Assembly (NCBI RefSeq): GCF_902728235.1
Contig: NZ_CACVBO010000001.1
Span: 3,558,001 to 3,622,000, forward strand
Source: Lentimonas sp. CC4
Lineage (GTDB): Bacteria; Verrucomicrobiota; Verrucomicrobiia; Opitutales; Coraliomargaritaceae
Direction of reading: 5' to 3'
Length of the DNA stretch: 64,000 nt
Part shown: positions 43,612-52,892 of the stretch, in pieces
Layout of the letters: every line of letters starts with the position of its first letter
How positions within the stretch are numbered: position 1 is the stretch's first letter
The notes under the pieces: model-generated
Database searches by the model: none
What the model was told of the DNA's origin: nothing
Seen by the model: only the letters and a program-made list of their open reading frames with translations
Translations under genes and position numbers: made by a program

Positions 43612-44883
43612 CTAAGCTTTTTCCAACACGAGAGAAACATTCGCCCCGCCAAATCCGCTACTGTTAGACAAGACGGTATTCAACGCCTCATCTCCCGAAA
43701 CCCTCGGTAGATTCAACAACGAACAGGCTGGGTCCGGGGTTTCAAGATGTGCATTTCCAGCATAAAACCCCTGCTCTAAAAATTTCGCGCAAAAAGCTGC
43801 TTCTAACGCCCCTGACATCGATAGACTATGCCCCGTGATCCCTTTAACACTGGAGACGATAGGATTATGGCCATGATTCGAAAAGACATGACCGAGGGCA
43901 CGCGCTTCGGAAATGTCGCCAACTTTGGTTGAGGTGGCATGCGCGTTGACGTATTCGACTTGCTGCGCCGCAACACCTGCATCGCCAAGCGCGTTCATCA
44001 TCGCACGCGACAAGCCCTCACCTTCGGGATGCGACATCGTCCGGTCGACACCATCAGACGATTGCCCCCATCCAGTTAAACGAGCCAACACCTTGGCCTG
44101 ACGCCTCTTAGCAAATTCTTGCGATTCGATTAGCAACGCGCAAGCCCCTCCTGTAAAAACGAAGCCATCACGCCGAGCATCCCACGGGCACGATGCATCT
44201 GAGCCAGTTTTACGAGATAAGGCATTCATCGCCGCAAAAGGAAGCGCACTTTCCGGCGTAAATTCTTCAGCGCCGACGACCATGACTGCGTCTTGGCGCC
44301 CCAAGCGGATCTCATCCAAGGCATAACCGATCGCATGCGCGGTGGAGGCACAAGCAGAGACGAAGCCCGAGTTGCTCCCCTGAATCCCATAATGCGCCGA
44401 TAGCACAAAGTTCAAGGTGCCGGGTATGGAACTGACGACCCCAAGTGGCGGACCGCGTCGCCCCTTGAATGTGAACAGTTGCTCCATATAGCGGTGTATT
44501 AACTGCGGTGATCCAATGGAGGCGCAGAATAAGCCGACACGTGGACTCGAAAACTCAGAATGCGTCAACTGCGCATCACGCAGCGCCTGCTCAACGGCAC
44601 AAAAAGCATACAGACCATGGGGCGGCAGCGCACGTAAAGTCTCATTTTTGATCGAATACCCAGAAGGATACTGCCATCCCGCCCACGTAGGTGCATCGAA
44701 ATTAAAACCATCTACGACTCCCGCAACATGCACAGTCGAGCGGTCCTCGTCGCCAAGAAATCGGTGCGGTCGTATACCACTGCGCAGCTCCCGCAAACTT
44801 TGAACAACAGAGGGGGTATCATTTCCTATACTAGAAATAAAGCCGACCCCTGTAATGCAGGCATGTGTGGTTTTAATCCGCAT
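43612..44883 (-). CDS. Beta-ketoacyl-ACP synthase (FabF-like), aryl-polyene cluster
   Basis: 423-residue ketosynthase that would extend an acyl chain with malonyl-ACP. The catalytic triad is present: C178 in SACASTAHA, H315 in NAHATSTKVGD, and H352 in GHSLSMSGA, with K348 nearby; the C-terminal FGGANVSLVLEK is typical. It starts 6 bp after the upstream carrier-protein gene, so both are co-transcribed. It is the last gene of the pigment cluster, ending just beside the tRNA-Asn repeat. It resembles the second, FabF-like ketosynthase of aryl-polyene clusters (ApeR type). Complete in active-site terms. Confidence 0.9.
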   Translation of the reverse strand: MRIKTTHACITGVGFISSIGNDTPSVVQSLRELRSGIRPHRFLGDEDRSTVHVAGVVDGFNFDAPTWAGWQYPSGYSIKNETLRALPPHGLYAFCAVEQALRDAQLTHSEFSSPRVGLFCASIGSPQLIHRYMEQLFTFKGRRGPPLGVVSSIPGTLNFVLSAHYGIQGSNSGFVSACASTAHAIGYALDEIRLGRQDAVMVVGAEEFTPESALPFAAMNALSRKTGSDASCPWDARRDGFVFTGGACALLIESQEFAKRRQAKVLARLTGWGQSSDGVDRTMSHPEGEGLSRAMMNALGDAGVAAQQVEYVNAHATSTKVGDISEARALGHVFSNHGHNPIVSSVKGITGHSLSMSGALEAAFCAKFLEQGFYAGNAHLETPDPACSLLNLPRVSGDEALNTVLSNSSGFGGANVSLVLEKA

Positions 44884-44889
44884 TCGAGC

Positions 44890-45225
44890 TTACGATAGTT
44901 TTGAAATAATAAACGCTTTCAACTCGCCAAAAGTGGCGATGGACAGCAGCTCTTCGTTGTCAATTTCGATCTCGAGAACGTCTTCTAAGAGAAACACGAC
45001 TTCGGCAATGGTGATCGAGTCTACACCAAGATCGTCCCTTAAATTCGTAGCATCCACCACCACGACCTCCGAGGTCTCCTCGGAATCCATAATAAAACGA
45101 ATTAATTCGATTATAAATTGGCTTAGATCATCCGCATTACCTTCTTTTTGAAACTGCTCATAGTGCTGAAACATGGTTTCAGGATAACCAACGAGTTTTG
45201 TGCGAATTTCATCTGTCGAAATCAT
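44890..45225 (-). CDS. Acyl carrier protein with an N-terminal extension, aryl-polyene cluster
   Basis: About 111 residues from the ATG at 45225 (MISTDEIRTKLVGYPE); the open frame runs on to 45309 but that part is unlikely. The carrier core shows LRDDLGVDSITIAEVV, with S70 as the expected phosphopantetheine site, then LEIEIDNEELLSIATFGELKAF. The first 50 residues before the core form an unusual helical extension. It lies divergently from the chorismatase gene (about 200 bp between starts) and 6 bp before the FabF-like gene. Confidence 0.88.
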   Translation of the reverse strand: MISTDEIRTKLVGYPETMFQHYEQFQKEGNADDLSQFIIELIRFIMDSEETSEVVVVDATNLRDDLGVDSITIAEVVFLLEDVLEIEIDNEELLSIATFGELKAFIISKLS

Positions 45226-45427
45226 GGTAATAATATGTTCGTTTAAGAGGTTCTGTGCTCCGATTCTATCGTAATAAACAAAGAGCCTTGTATATACTAA
45301 GGGCAACATATAATAGCAGGGGCTATTGAATATATTTTCTAGGATATCTCTATGCTACCGCTGCTCTCTCATTCTCTGTTTCAAGCCAGACGCCTAATCA
45401 AACGAAATCGTCCAGACGCATCACACA

Positions 45428-46408
45428 GTGAATCGCTCTAATTCATCTAACCGGTCCCAATGGTATTTCCCTACGGAAAAGGACATTGTGGATTTATCCT
45501 TCAACGCAATCACACCGGAGATAGCGTCCTCAATGGCAACTGCGACTGCGGTGCCTACAGGACAGCAACCATTGGCTGGCTCAGCCCATCAAGCGCTGTC
45601 ACTCGGAGGTGCGTCTTACGGCGAATCGGGAATCGTCAAACATTACGAGAACGAACATTTTCTCATCGGCCATATCAGCATTCCAGTCACGATTGATACC
45701 TTGGAAGAGCAGGCCCTTTCAATTTACGATGTGATTCTTAAAGCGATAGGACCACGCTCGCTGTGCCGAATGTGGAATTACATCCCTCAAATAAACAAAC
45801 ATGGAACGCAAAACATTGAGGCCTATAAACTCTTCTGCAGCGGCCGTTCTCGCGCGTTTTCCAATAGATACGGAGCAGACTGCTCGGATCGCTTCCCTGC
45901 GGCTTCCGCAACAGGCTGTAACGGAAATTTACTGACGATTGTATTTATCTCGAGCCTGCTGAGCGTCCGTCATGGAGAGAATCCACAGCAAACACCCGCC
46001 TATCACTACCCTGAGAAATATGGCCCTCGCTCACCATCATTTGCGCGTATCAGTCGCGTTTTAGATAGCACGCAGAAGGAGTGGCTATTTATTTCGGGCA
46101 CTGCAGCGATTAAGGGCTACGAGTCTCAATTCATCGGAGATTTGGATAGTCAAGTGGCGATGACCTTTGAAAATATTGACCTCACACTGGCCTCGAGCGA
46201 TCTACCGATGATGGACGATTGGATGGATCGTAGACGTCACTTTCACGTCTATCTAAGAAATGCAACTGACCTCAAACGCCTACTCGTCGGCTTGCAAAAA
46301 AAGTTAAAACCATCGGACACTTATAGTGTAGTCGAAGCGGATATTTGCAGAGCGGATCTAAACGTCGAAATCGAGCTTACAATTTCCCCTGAGGATCCAG
46401 TTGTTTAA
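45428..46408 (+). CDS. Chorismatase (FkbO/Hyg5/XanB2 family), hydroxybenzoate-forming
   Basis: Probably releases 3-hydroxybenzoate (XanB2-like enzymes also make 4-hydroxybenzoate) or a dihydrobenzoate from chorismate, giving a starter unit for the pigment. The family hallmarks are RMWNYIP (114-120), FCSGRSRAF, FPAASATG, NPQQTPAYHYP (185-195), YGPRSPSFAR (198-207) and SGTAAIKGYES (223-233). In relatives the last motif usually reads GH(E); here the His is a Tyr while the Glu is kept, so subtype is uncertain. Start is a GTG at 45428. It is the only gene of the cluster on the plus strand; its 3' end overlaps the opposing ligase gene by 32 bp. Confidence 0.88.
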   Translation: MNRSNSSNRSQWYFPTEKDIVDLSFNAITPEIASSMATATAVPTGQQPLAGSAHQALSLGGASYGESGIVKHYENEHFLIGHISIPVTIDTLEEQALSIYDVILKAIGPRSLCRMWNYIPQINKHGTQNIEAYKLFCSGRSRAFSNRYGADCSDRFPAASATGCNGNLLTIVFISSLLSVRHGENPQQTPAYHYPEKYGPRSPSFARISRVLDSTQKEWLFISGTAAIKGYESQFIGDLDSQVAMTFENIDLTLASSDLPMMDDWMDRRRHFHVYLRNATDLKRLLVGLQKKLKPSDTYSVVEADICRADLNVEIELTISPEDPVV

Positions 46409-47735
46409 AAATGGAAGCCCGCAGCTTGGGGACATCCACTTTACCTCTGCGGGTAACAGGAAACGCATCGAAATACATCCATTTCGATGGAACCTTCCAT
46501 GCGGGTAGGCGCAATTTCAGGGCATCAGTAATGCTTGATGCAGCAAGCGACGAAACGACCGACGCGAGCACACGCGTGCGCCCTCTGCCATCTCGATAAT
46601 CAGTCACATAGGCAGCGTCGACTCCCTCTTGGCTCAGCAAGAAGCGCTCGATTTCACTCAGATTCAAACGTTTCCCAGCAAGCTTGATATAACGGGAGCC
46701 TCGTCCAACCAAAGCAATGTTTCCGTTGGGTAATACAGTTGCTAGATCTGCAACCAAATAGGCCGCTTGATCCTCGTGGCGTCGAACATTATTCCTCTGA
46801 ACCACTGCCCCACTGGAAACCCAAAGCCGCCCAGACGCAGCTGTTTGAACCTGCACACCTTCAAGCGGCGCACCGATTGAACCTCCCGAAAGCGCCTCAT
46901 CTCCTGTTCGATCGTAGGCAATCCCTCCAGTTTCCGAAGTGCCATAGAAATTATGTATCTTCGCTCCAAATGCTTGATAGAAGGCCTGTGCCTGCTCTGC
47001 CTTCAACGGACTCCCCGCTGAAATCCACGTTCGTATCGAGGCGAGTTGAGCACACGGGACTTTCGCCCGAACCAAGCCATCGAGAATGACAGGCACAGCA
47101 GGAAAGATGGTTGCGCCAGAAGCATGAATCGTTTCGGCGAGGCTATACGGCAAAAAATCCTGAGACGTCACGATGGCAGTTCCCTGTAAAATCAGCGGCA
47201 TCACGAGATTTCCCAACGCATAGGAATGCCCCAAAGGGATGGTCGCCAAATTGATGTCATCTGGGCGAATGCCCATCGTTTTCACGATGTTTTCCCCATC
47301 TGCAATCATTTGCTTCGATTCGAAAAACAGTGGTCGAGGCTCACCCGTGCTGCCAGATGTCAGCTTAATCAAAGAAGCGGGCCTGCGAACAGTCGCCCCA
47401 GCGAACGCTTGAATCTGCCGCTGCTGCCATAATGCAATGACGTGCAATGACTCGCAAATCGCTCGAACACCCGTCTCTGGCACATCGAAATCGATGGGCA
47501 ACGCGATCGCACCGACAGCTTGGCAAGTGATAAACGCCTCAAGCCATTCGCGAGCATCCTGTAAGTGTATGGCAACAATCCGGTTGCGCCAGCCTGAGAT
47601 ACCAGGGATCGAAGCGATGTTACGCTCCACCCTGCCCTGCAACTCCATAAATGAAAGCGTTCGACCATCAGGAAATGAACGAATTGCTAATTTATTCGAA
47701 TTTTCGAATACCGTTTGCTGCCATCTTGAATACAT
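46377..47735 (-). CDS. Acyl-AMP ligase, aryl-polyene cluster
   Basis: Would activate hydroxybenzoate and load it on a carrier protein. Of 452 residues, the P-loop LTSGSTGEP is at 125-133, FYGTSETGG is at about 270, and the C-terminal catalytic Lys lies in RRGKVDVPKL; the small length matches the compact ligases of aryl-polyene clusters (ApeH/XanA2 type). It starts 5 bp after the exporter gene and its 3' end overlaps the antisense chorismatase by 32 bp, so the two genes may be read convergently. Substrate is inferred from the neighbouring chorismatase. Confidence 0.9.
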   Translation of the reverse strand: MYSRWQQTVFENSNKLAIRSFPDGRTLSFMELQGRVERNIASIPGISGWRNRIVAIHLQDAREWLEAFITCQAVGAIALPIDFDVPETGVRAICESLHVIALWQQRQIQAFAGATVRRPASLIKLTSGSTGEPRPLFFESKQMIADGENIVKTMGIRPDDINLATIPLGHSYALGNLVMPLILQGTAIVTSQDFLPYSLAETIHASGATIFPAVPVILDGLVRAKVPCAQLASIRTWISAGSPLKAEQAQAFYQAFGAKIHNFYGTSETGGIAYDRTGDEALSGGSIGAPLEGVQVQTAASGRLWVSSGAVVQRNNVRRHEDQAAYLVADLATVLPNGNIALVGRGSRYIKLAGKRLNLSEIERFLLSQEGVDAAYVTDYRDGRGRTRVLASVVSSLAASSITDALKLRLPAWKVPSKWMYFDAFPVTRRGKVDVPKLRASIFKQLDPQGKL

Positions 47736-47740
47736 CGTGC

Positions 47741-50392
47741 TTAAGTCGCGGATTCTTCCCCCTCCACATAGACAGAAAAACGAGCTTCACAGAGCAATAT
47801 GCCCGCGACTGTCTGACATTTTCCCTCAAAAAAAATCAACCCATCCTGAGCCTCAGAAAGCGCCACGACCTCCGTCTGATAGGGCATCACGGCCGGTAAT
47901 GCGCGTTCATTCAGATCACAATTTTGAACAAGAACAAGCATGCCAGAACGAGGACCTTCCTCCGCCTCTTTGACATAGGCAAGCCACGCTGCAGCACTCT
48001 GAGCCATCGCCTCGACCAGAGCCTCCCCAACCACGGGTGCACTCTGAGAGGCGATACATCTGGTCTGAATGGTCTTCTCGTCGACCGAATCGATTCGCTC
48101 GACCATCACAGCAGCTTCTCCATGTGGTAGGCGTTTGAGGTAGCGATCAGTCAGTCCATCTCGACGTTTCAACAAAGGCCAGCCAGCGGCAATGAGCAGT
48201 AATGTCATTGAGATCAGCAAGAGAACGGTCACTGCGAACTGGCTAACCGCTGGTATATGACTCAAGGCCAGTAGGCCAAAAACCGCACCGGTCGTCAGCG
48301 CCGAGATAGTAATCGACGCAGGTAATCGATGCTGATTCCAATGGGACTCCACCGCAAACAATGCGTAATCGAGGCTGATACAAAAGGCAACAAGCCCCCC
48401 CACTAAATGAAAAAGCCCAAGCTCTCCGCCGAGGTAGCCCCCCACCCCCACGGCGGCTAAGACTGCACACATTGTAATCGCCAAAGAGAATGCACCGCGC
48501 ACGAGTCCATAAGAAATGAGCACGCCGAGTATCAGTAACAACAATCCAACCCCCGCGAAGTATAGCATATGATGGCGATACTCTGAGAATGCCTCAGACA
48601 ACATATCCCCCTGATCGAGCAAAAGGACTCCTGGCGTCTCTGGGACGACTGCCCCCTCGGGCAACACAGCCATATACCAAGCGATCTCGGTTCCACTATG
48701 AACGAAGTTACTCAGCGGGCCAGGTAAACGATTCGCAAAGTCATCGACCTGTGCCTTGTAATCGGCGACAGTCACCGGAGTCGAAACATAGGTGGACCAG
48801 TCATCAACAAACGGAGCAAAGACTGAGAATCGGTAACCGCGTTGTTCTAGCTCACGCGACAAACGCTCGACCAAATCATCCCGTTGACTGAAAAATACCT
48901 GCGCCTGTTGAGCATCTGTAAACACAGGCACCCAGCCCCCAGCATTGACTGAATCCTGCTCGGCCCCTTTGACCAACTCGGCGAGTTTGATACGCGCGGC
49001 AAAGATGTCCTCAGCGTGCACTAAATAAACACGACTCCCTGTGAGCGGCGAAGAGTCCTCACGTAGACGAGTCTCCAGTGCCTTCAACTCAGGCAGCGGG
49101 TATTCCAAGTCCGTAATGCTGTCTTTCCACTGCAATTGAAACAGACCGGGAAGTAATAGCAAACAAGCGGTAGGCCCAGTCCACCAAGGCAATCGAAACG
49201 GACTTATACGGCATTCATACTTCAGCCGAGTCGACTGCTGAGACGAGCTCAGCAACAATGCCATCAGCAATGCAGCGAACAGCCCAGAGCTAACAAATAC
49301 ACCGACTTGCTGCAGGAAGGGTAAAGGAGCCCACAGCAACACGACAAACCCCATGGAACTCGAGAGCGCCCCAGTCACGACCGCCTTGATGACAGTGCGT
49401 CGCGGGAGGCACTGCTTCTCTTTTAAGATCAGGTGAAATCCGTAATCCACTGCGATCCCCGTTAATATAGAACCGATGACTAGTGCGATAATATGAACGG
49501 CTGGAAAAACGATCACTACCGTCACCACTGCGGTGAGCAGTGCGGCGATTACCACAAATACAATTCGAATGATCGCCCGAAGATCTTGCACAAAAAACGC
49601 CGAAATCGCGAAGACAAACAAGAGCCCAAACAAGTTCAGCAGCTGAATCTCTTTCTTAATCGAGACCTTACTCTCATTGGCAAAACGGGAGATGCCTGAA
49701 TATTCAAAACGCAGCTCTGGCTGTAGCCCTTGAGCGATCTTAAATGCCTCATCTAAGGCTTGGAATACTGGCTCTTGCCCCAAATCACTAAACGGAGAAT
49801 GCGTTTGCTTGACCCAAAGAAACACGTCCTCGTCCTCACTCTCGGAGGTAAACAAGCTTACCGATTCGAGCGAATGAGCGAGCAGCAAAAAAGGGTCACT
49901 ACCAATTGTATCCGAAAGGTAAATACTTTCAGGTGATTGGAGAAAACGGTCCAATTCATCGACCACATGTGCAGTGATATCACCGGTGGCAATCGCACTA
50001 TCCGCGTCGCGCCACTCAGGAAAGTTCAGATCCAACCACTGAGGAAGCAACCAACTCAATCGGCGCTCGAACACATATGCACCGACATCCAACAAGGCAT
50101 CTTCTCCAGCAATCCACGCATCATCGATCGCTTCTGATGCCTGGAGTTGAGACAGAAACGCGTCCACTACATCCGAATCAACAGAACCAGAATCACTGTA
50201 TAAACGAACGGTAATCTGCTTCCCTTGCTCCAAGTCGGCCATTTCCCGAAGTATATCAACCTCGGGCGTATCCATCGGCAATAAGTCGATGACACTCGTT
50301 GAAAAATGAGTCTTCGGTATCGTCAAACAAAGGAGCAACAGCAGCCCCCCGAGAACCAACGCGACGATACTAAACTGGGCCTTATTTGTCAT
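47741..50392 (-). CDS. MMPL/RND-type exporter fused to an ApeP-like dehydratase domain
   Basis: 883 residues. About 1-745 form an RND/MMPL-type transporter with a first helix, a large periplasmic domain, membrane helices near 255-385, a second periplasmic domain (about 420-610) and a second helix bundle (about 610-745) with GIAVDYGF and CISLDYALF motifs. Residues 755-883 are a separate hotdog domain with LPHGEAAVMVERID (H757) and EALVEAMAQSAAAWLA (E794), characteristic of ApeP-type 3-hydroxyacyl-ACP dehydratases. In other aryl-polyene clusters these are separate proteins. The frame is continuous across the junction. Overlaps the LolA-like gene by 11 bp; the ligase gene follows after 5 bp. Confidence 0.88.
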   Translation of the reverse strand: MTNKAQFSIVALVLGGLLLLLCLTIPKTHFSTSVIDLLPMDTPEVDILREMADLEQGKQITVRLYSDSGSVDSDVVDAFLSQLQASEAIDDAWIAGEDALLDVGAYVFERRLSWLLPQWLDLNFPEWRDADSAIATGDITAHVVDELDRFLQSPESIYLSDTIGSDPFLLLAHSLESVSLFTSESEDEDVFLWVKQTHSPFSDLGQEPVFQALDEAFKIAQGLQPELRFEYSGISRFANESKVSIKKEIQLLNLFGLLFVFAISAFFVQDLRAIIRIVFVVIAALLTAVVTVVIVFPAVHIIALVIGSILTGIAVDYGFHLILKEKQCLPRRTVIKAVVTGALSSSMGFVVLLWAPLPFLQQVGVFVSSGLFAALLMALLLSSSQQSTRLKYECRISPFRLPWWTGPTACLLLLPGLFQLQWKDSITDLEYPLPELKALETRLREDSSPLTGSRVYLVHAEDIFAARIKLAELVKGAEQDSVNAGGWVPVFTDAQQAQVFFSQRDDLVERLSRELEQRGYRFSVFAPFVDDWSTYVSTPVTVADYKAQVDDFANRLPGPLSNFVHSGTEIAWYMAVLPEGAVVPETPGVLLLDQGDMLSEAFSEYRHHMLYFAGVGLLLLILGVLISYGLVRGAFSLAITMCAVLAAVGVGGYLGGELGLFHLVGGLVAFCISLDYALFAVESHWNQHRLPASITISALTTGAVFGLLALSHIPAVSQFAVTVLLLISMTLLLIAAGWPLLKRRDGLTDRYLKRLPHGEAAVMVERIDSVDEKTIQTRCIASQSAPVVGEALVEAMAQSAAAWLAYVKEAEEGPRSGMLVLVQNCDLNERALPAVMPYQTEVVALSEAQDGLIFFEGKCQTVAGILLCEARFSVYVEGEESAT

Positions 50393-51029
50393 CGATGCCA
50401 GGAAATGCCGCGCGACCTTCCTCGTCCGTAAAGAATGCTGGGCGTGTTTGCTCGAGGATCTTCACTTGAATTGTTTTATCTCCCTTGAGGTTCAATATAA
50501 TCTCTTGGAGTGCTTGAGCATCCCCTCGCAGATTAATCTCGGTCATTGCCCGAGAGACTGGACCGTCAAGAGGAACCATAGTAAACTGCCACGCGCCATT
50601 ATCGTCCAACGCCCCCTCGCTGGTGAAGTTTTCATCAAGCCACGCCGAATCCCAAGCGAATAGGCGGGTGAAAAAAGCCATCGCTGCTTTACGTTTTCGA
50701 TCGCGAACCACCTTGAGCCGCTTACCGGGCTCACTGATAAACATCGTGTCTTCGAAGATATGAATCACCAATGCCTGAGGTTTCTCATAAGCAAGGCTCA
50801 GTCCAAACTCAGGAGACCAACGAATGGTTCCGCGATACTCCATCGGTTGCTTCTGCGCAGGAATACTTCTGTATTCCACAAACGAAGCACGAAGGGGTGC
50901 ATCATCACTGAGTCTCGTCAAAACGGGACGCCATGCCTCTGGCGGTTGATCGAGAGAAATAGGTGCCATCGCAGACACAGTCAAAAGACCGCAGAAGCAG
51001 AACAGACTAATTAAGGATATTTTTCCCAT
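50382..51029 (-). CDS. LolA-like outer-membrane carrier protein, aryl-polyene cluster
   Basis: 215 residues with a signal peptide of about 20 (ending in VSAMAP). The LolA-like fold is suggested by ASFVEYRSIPAQKQPMEYRGTI, PQALVIHIFEDTMFIS and the strand-rich C-terminus ending in TIQVKILEQTRPAF. A LolA-like protein next to an MMPL exporter is usual in aryl-polyene clusters and is thought to carry the lipid-linked product across the periplasm. It overlaps the exporter gene by 11 bp and the glycosyltransferase gene by 19 bp, so all are coupled. Confidence 0.82.
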   Translation of the reverse strand: MGKISLISLFCFCGLLTVSAMAPISLDQPPEAWRPVLTRLSDDAPLRASFVEYRSIPAQKQPMEYRGTIRWSPEFGLSLAYEKPQALVIHIFEDTMFISEPGKRLKVVRDRKRKAAMAFFTRLFAWDSAWLDENFTSEGALDDNGAWQFTMVPLDGPVSRAMTEINLRGDAQALQEIILNLKGDKTIQVKILEQTRPAFFTDEEGRAAFPGIDDK

Positions 51030-51784
51030 TTTTTTATATAACGAAGGAGTGGAAACAAGCGAAGGACGATAAACTCTGGCACAAGCCTAAAATGCAGCAG
51101 CGTCAGCTTAAAATTATCCCTCAAGTAATGGAAATGCGAGACACCGCCCTCCTCTTTACTTAAGTAAGACACGACAATTGGCAACTGCACAGGTTGACAA
51201 CCAGCCCAAACCATCCGCACAGCAATCTCAGGATCGAAATCAAAGCCCCGAGCAAAACTGGTTTGCTCAAATGCTGCGATGAAGGGGACGAGTGGATAGA
51301 CTCGCATGCCGAAAAGCGTATCCCCTAGGCCACACCAAAGCGTTTCAACATTGGTGAAAAACGAGGTCAACTTACGGCCCTGCACACGCGCCAGCGGAGC
51401 ATCATCGCCGAAGATCGGCTGCCCCATCACAATGAAACGGGGAGATTCTTTAGCAATTCCAACCAACTGCGCAATGGCCGAGGCAGGATGCTGACCATCG
51501 GCATCCATCGTCAATACATGCGTATAGCCGGCTTCCAGTGCAGCCTCGGCGCCCATTTTCAATGCATTGCCTTTCCCGCCATTAGTAGGCTTCACGATCA
51601 TTCGCACCTGATGCTCGATCACGCACTTAGACTGACTCAGCGCCTCGGCACTGCCATCGTTCGATCCATCGATAATGACCCATATGTCGAAACCACTGTC
51701 GACAGCTGACGCTACAGTCCGAATGAGCAGATCTGCTCCGGTGTTGTAGGATGGTATAAGTATTAGTGGGTTAAACGCATTCAT
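51011..51784 (-). CDS. Family 2 glycosyltransferase, aryl-polyene cluster
   Basis: About 257 residues from the ATG at 51784 (MNAFNPLILIPSYNTG); the longer frame to 51805 would need a TTG and overlap the upstream gene, whereas the ATG lies one base after that gene's stop. It has ILIPSYNTGADLLI, HVLTMDADGQHP (the metal/UDP site) and GKGNALKMGAE, typical GT2 features. It would add a sugar or a related group to the pigment. No membrane helix is apparent. Its substrate is unknown. Confidence 0.87.
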   Translation of the reverse strand: MNAFNPLILIPSYNTGADLLIRTVASAVDSGFDIWVIIDGSNDGSAEALSQSKCVIEHQVRMIVKPTNGGKGNALKMGAEAALEAGYTHVLTMDADGQHPASAIAQLVGIAKESPRFIVMGQPIFGDDAPLARVQGRKLTSFFTNVETLWCGLGDTLFGMRVYPLVPFIAAFEQTSFARGFDFDPEIAVRMVWAGCQPVQLPIVVSYLSKEEGGVSHFHYLRDNFKLTLLHFRLVPEFIVLRLFPLLRYIKKWEKYP

Positions 51785-51785
51785 A

Positions 51786-52892
51786 TCAATCACTATCAAG
51801 CTCAAGAATAACTCGGCCCTGTGTTACCTTTGACTCACCCTTATAAAAACCAACTTGGAAACGCGAGTCCGATGCAACAATCACGATTGTCACGCAATCA
51901 CTTGGCAATATTGGTTGTATAAACTTCCATCGAATATAACGGGAGCGTAAGACCGGCCGCGGTTCATACTGACTTAATACCTCTCGGACCCACGCCATCT
52001 GCACGTAACCTGGCACGAGTGGATTTCCGGGCATATGCCCCAAACAATAAAACGGTGACTCAGGAACCGTAAACGAGGCAGTGATCTGCGCCTCGTCCTG
52101 AGTGAAACAACACTTCACGGGTAAAAACGTCCGAGGACTCGGCACCAAGTTTTCCATACGCATACGATACCAATTCTCAACAAAACGATGAACCTGCCGC
52201 ACTGTCTGAAAATCACCCGGTTCAATCGTCGGACCCAGTTCAAAATTAAACTTTCCAGGAAATGTGCCGGCACGCAAGAAATGCTGCCGCTTTGACAGAA
52301 TCGGGGTGTCACTATCAATATACACAAGTTGAATCGAAACCTGCGAACGCATCGCTGCGAGCGCATAACTCCGATTGAATTGAGAAAAGTCACCCCCTGC
52401 TGAAGTGCGAGTGCCTTCTGGGAAGATCAGCACAGTTTCGTCCTGCTCGAGTGCGTCCACCATTCCACGCAACAAACCGATGCCGGTGTCATTACTCAAA
52501 TATCCCAATATTGATGCGGCCTTAGACAGCAGAAGCCCTTGCTTCAGAGCTGACTTAAAAACGCAGATGACATTCGGAATCTGACTTAAAAAAATGGGTG
52601 CGTCCAAAATGCTCGGATGGTTCGCAATAATCACTGAGCCCCGCCCACTCGTGCCAAGGTGCTTGAGCACTTCGTGATTAGTCAGTAGACATCCAGACCG
52701 AATGAGCAAAGCAATGTATCGTTGCACGCAGCGATATACAAACTGACGTAATAGCCTTCGAGCATCCGATCGTTTGAGTAGGATCGATGCAAAGATACCC
52801 AAGAGGTTTAGCGTCCATAATCCGATCAAGAAGATCAATAGGTAACAATAGTAACATATTGTCCTCAAATACTGTTTAAAGGAGTCAAACAT
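51786..52892 (-). CDS. PlsC-type acyltransferase fused to an ApeI-like dehydratase domain
   Basis: 368 residues from the ATG at 52892 (MFDSFKQYLR); a GTG upstream at 52910 is possible. Residues about 1-255 form a lysophospholipid acyltransferase domain with an N-terminal membrane helix, NHPSILD (NHxxxxD) and FPEGTR. The last ~100 residues carry a hotdog domain with FYCLGHMPGNPLVPGYVQMAWV, the ApeI/FabZ-type dehydratase motif (His in GHMPGNP). In other clusters ApeI is a stand-alone protein. Both active-site motifs look intact, so the protein could join dehydration in chain assembly to esterification of the finished polyene to a lipid. It overlaps the LPLAT gene by 8 bp. Confidence 0.85.
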   Translation of the reverse strand: MFDSFKQYLRTICYYCYLLIFLIGLWTLNLLGIFASILLKRSDARRLLRQFVYRCVQRYIALLIRSGCLLTNHEVLKHLGTSGRGSVIIANHPSILDAPIFLSQIPNVICVFKSALKQGLLLSKAASILGYLSNDTGIGLLRGMVDALEQDETVLIFPEGTRTSAGGDFSQFNRSYALAAMRSQVSIQLVYIDSDTPILSKRQHFLRAGTFPGKFNFELGPTIEPGDFQTVRQVHRFVENWYRMRMENLVPSPRTFLPVKCCFTQDEAQITASFTVPESPFYCLGHMPGNPLVPGYVQMAWVREVLSQYEPRPVLRSRYIRWKFIQPILPSDCVTIVIVASDSRFQVGFYKGESKVTQGRVILELDSD

